Source: Thermoplasmata archaeon
GTDB lineage: Archaea; Thermoplasmatota; Thermoplasmata; UBA184
Direction of reading: 5' to 3'
Assembly: GCA_030043505.1 (NCBI GenBank)
Contig: JASHXN010000135.1
Coordinates: 1 to 6,205 of the forward strand
DNA length: 6,205 nucleotides
Shown here: piece by piece, positions 4,747-6,205 of the stretch
Position numbering within the stretch: position 1 is the first letter of the stretch
Layout of the letters: each line of letters opens with the position of its first letter
Made by a program: the position numbers and the translations under genes
Notes under the pieces: model-generated
What the model saw: only the letters and a program-made list of their open reading frames with translations
What the model was told of the DNA's origin: nothing
Databases searched by the model: none

Positions 4747-6205
4747 CGTGGCCCCGGAGGTGATTCGCGCTCCCCGTGGGAGGGAGCGGTCGTGCCGCAC
4801 ATGGGGTGCCGAAGCCGCGCTCCGATTGCTGATGAACAACCTCGATCCCGAGGTCGCTCGCGATCCGTCCCACCTGGTGGTCTACGGAGGCCGGGGCAAG
4901 GCGGCACGGAACTGGGAGGCGTACCACCAGATCGTCGCGACGCTCCGGGAGCTCGGGCCCGACGAAACGCTCCTCATCCAGTCCGGTAAGCCGGTCGGGG
5001 TCTTCCCGACGCACGAGGAGGCTCCGCGGGTGCTGATCTCGAACGCGGTCGTCGTCCCGCACTGGGCGACGGACGACGTCTTCTGGGAGTTGGAGGCCCG
5101 CGGCCTGACGATGTACGGTCAGATGACCGCCGGCAGCTGGATCTACATCGGCACCCAGGGGATCCTCCAGGGGACGTACGAGACGCTCGCCGCCCTCGCG
5201 AGGACCGAGTTTGGGTCGGGGGACCTCGCGGGGCGGTGGATGCTGTCGAGCGGCCTCGGCGAGATGGGAGGGGCGCAGCCGCTCGCCGTCACCCTGCTGA
5301 ACGGCGTGGCGCTGATCGTCGACGTCGACCCTCGCGCGCTGGAGCGACGTCGCGCGCACCGCTATCTCGACACGATCGCCGACTCGCTGGACGGGGCGCT
5401 CGGGCTGGTCCGCGAGGCGGTCGCCGCCCGTCGGCCGCTCTCGGTGGGCCTCCGCGCGAACGCGGCGGACGTCTTTGCGGAGCTCGCCCGACGAAAGGTC
5501 GTCCCGGACGTCGTCAGCGACCAGACGGCGGCCCACGACCTCCGCGTCGGGTACATCCCGCAGGGGATGACCGTCGAAACCGCGGCGACGGCTCGGGCGG
5601 CGGACCTCACCGGCTACTTGCTCCGCGTCCGGGCGTCGATCGCCGTGGAGGCCCGCGCGATCCTCGAACTCCAGCAGCAAGGAGCGAAAGCGTTCGACTA
5701 CGGGAACAATTTCCGGGCGCAGGCACGGGACGCGGGGGTCGCCAACGCGTTCGAGATCCCCGGCTACGTCCCGAAGTATATCCGGCCGCTGTTCGCCGTC
5801 GGCAGCGGTCCGTTCCGCTGGCTTGCCTTGAGCGGGGCCCCGGAGGATATCCGGGCGATCGACCGCGCCCTAATCTCCGAGTTCGCGGCGAACGAGCACC
5901 TCGTGCGGTGGATCCGCCTCGCGGGCGAGAAGGTCGCCTTTCAGGGGCTCCCGGCCCGGATCTGCTACATGGGCTACGGCGACCGGGAGCGCTTCGGCCA
6001 CCTCGTGAACGCGCTCGTCCACGACGGCACGGTGAGCGCGCCGGTGGCGATCGGCCGCGACCATCACGACTCCGGCAGCGTGGCGAGCCCGTACCGCGAG
6101 ACGGAAGCGATGCGCGACGGCTCGGACGCGATCGCCGACTGGCCGGTCCTCAACGCGATGCTAAGCGTCGCGGGCGGGGCGACCTGGGTCTCCTTCCATC
6201 ACGGC
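4724..6205 (+). CDS. hutU: Urocanate hydratase (urocanase), 3' end beyond the window
   Basis: HutU converts urocanate and water to 4-imidazolone-5-propionate, step 2 of histidine degradation, in the cytoplasm, using tightly bound NAD+ as electrophile (EC 4.2.1.49). Similarity to bacterial urocanases is high throughout. With ATG 4724 as residue 1, landmarks are IRAPRG near 13-18, [11 protein letters not shown] from 54, QSGKPVG from 86, [12 protein letters not shown] from 132, the NAD-binding G177-L-G179-E-M-G182-GAQ, DYGNN from 325, FQGLPARIC with catalytic-region C414 (Cys410 in the Pseudomonas putida enzyme), and [12 protein letters not shown] near 445. The usual G before MGGAQ is Glu180. 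The frame is open at the right edge after VSFHHG; 494 residues are present of roughly 550-560. ATG 4724 is the longest start, but GTG 4748 is a serious rival: it gives a normal N-terminus and has a TATA-like TTACAT 23-28 bases upstream. No histidase, imidazolonepropionase or formimino enzyme lies in the window; such genes may follow to the right. Confidence 0.97.
   Translation, partial: MPAQARAGVAPEVIRAPRGRERSCRTWGAEAALRLLMNNLDPEVARDPSHLVVYGGRGKAARNWEAYHQIVATLRELGPDETLLIQSGKPVGVFPTHEEAPRVLISNAVVVPHWATDDVFWELEARGLTMYGQMTAGSWIYIGTQGILQGTYETLAALARTEFGSGDLAGRWMLSSGLGEMGGAQPLAVTLLNGVALIVDVDPRALERRRAHRYLDTIADSLDGALGLVREAVAARRPLSVGLRANAADVFAELARRKVVPDVVSDQTAAHDLRVGYIPQGMTVETAATARAADLTGYLLRVRASIAVEARAILELQQQGAKAFDYGNNFRAQARDAGVANAFEIPGYVPKYIRPLFAVGSGPFRWLALSGAPEDIRAIDRALISEFAANEHLVRWIRLAGEKVAFQGLPARICYMGYGDRERFGHLVNALVHDGTVSAPVAIGRDHHDSGSVASPYRETEAMRDGSDAIADWPVLNAMLSVAGGATWVSFHHG

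Noticed and set aside
4568..5680. 370-codon minus-strand open frame across hutU
   Set aside because: It is fully opposite the strongly conserved urocanase frame, and its Arg/Asp-rich translation has no recognisable domain.
1..6205. CRISPR arrays, insertion sequences, integrase or attachment sites, defence or toxin-antitoxin genes
   Set aside because: No regularly spaced repeats, transposase or integrase motifs were seen, and no duplicated tRNA 3' end was found in the window.

Overview
The window is very GC-rich and reads best as archaeal chromosome, probably a high-GC Thermoplasmatota lineage (inference). Four things point that way. The tRNA-Thr has no encoded CCA and a U discriminator base. 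Two genes have TATA-like boxes 25-33 bases upstream of a GTG start, as expected for leaderless archaeal transcripts. Membrane proteins carry zinc-ribbon or zinc-finger modules on one side. Their outer domains are rich in N-X-S/T sequons. No rRNA or marker protein is present, so the lineage stays tentative.

Layout, left to right. Bases 3-563 (+) are the C-terminal part of an aldo/keto reductase, cut by the window edge. A Bcp/PrxQ-type peroxiredoxin (572-1072, +) follows after 8 bases, probably in the same transcript. A 213-base gap holds at most a doubtful small ORF. Next is a four-helix membrane protein with a long Pro/Ser-rich tail ending in a RanBP2-like zinc finger (1286-2620, +). Facing it is a zinc-ribbon, single-helix, sequon-rich surface protein (2652-3251, -), and upstream of that a tRNA-Thr(UGU) (3330-3402, -). 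A 331-base gap (3403-3733) ends in a promoter. This drives a secreted, membrane-anchored, sequon-rich protein (3734-4483, +), whose stop overlaps the start of a 69-residue two-helix membrane protein (4480-4689, +). From 4724 (or 4748) to the right edge runs urocanate hydratase, HutU (+), with no stop in the window.

Urocanase is the only firmly assigned metabolic enzyme (histidine degradation); no other hut gene is visible. The reductase and peroxiredoxin form a small redox pair. The three unrecognised envelope genes plus the zinc-finger membrane protein are the least explained content. I see no CRISPR array, insertion sequence, phage gene, toxin-antitoxin pair or clear novel defence system. 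The best candidates for new biology are the membrane zinc-finger protein and the overlapping 3734-4689 gene pair.
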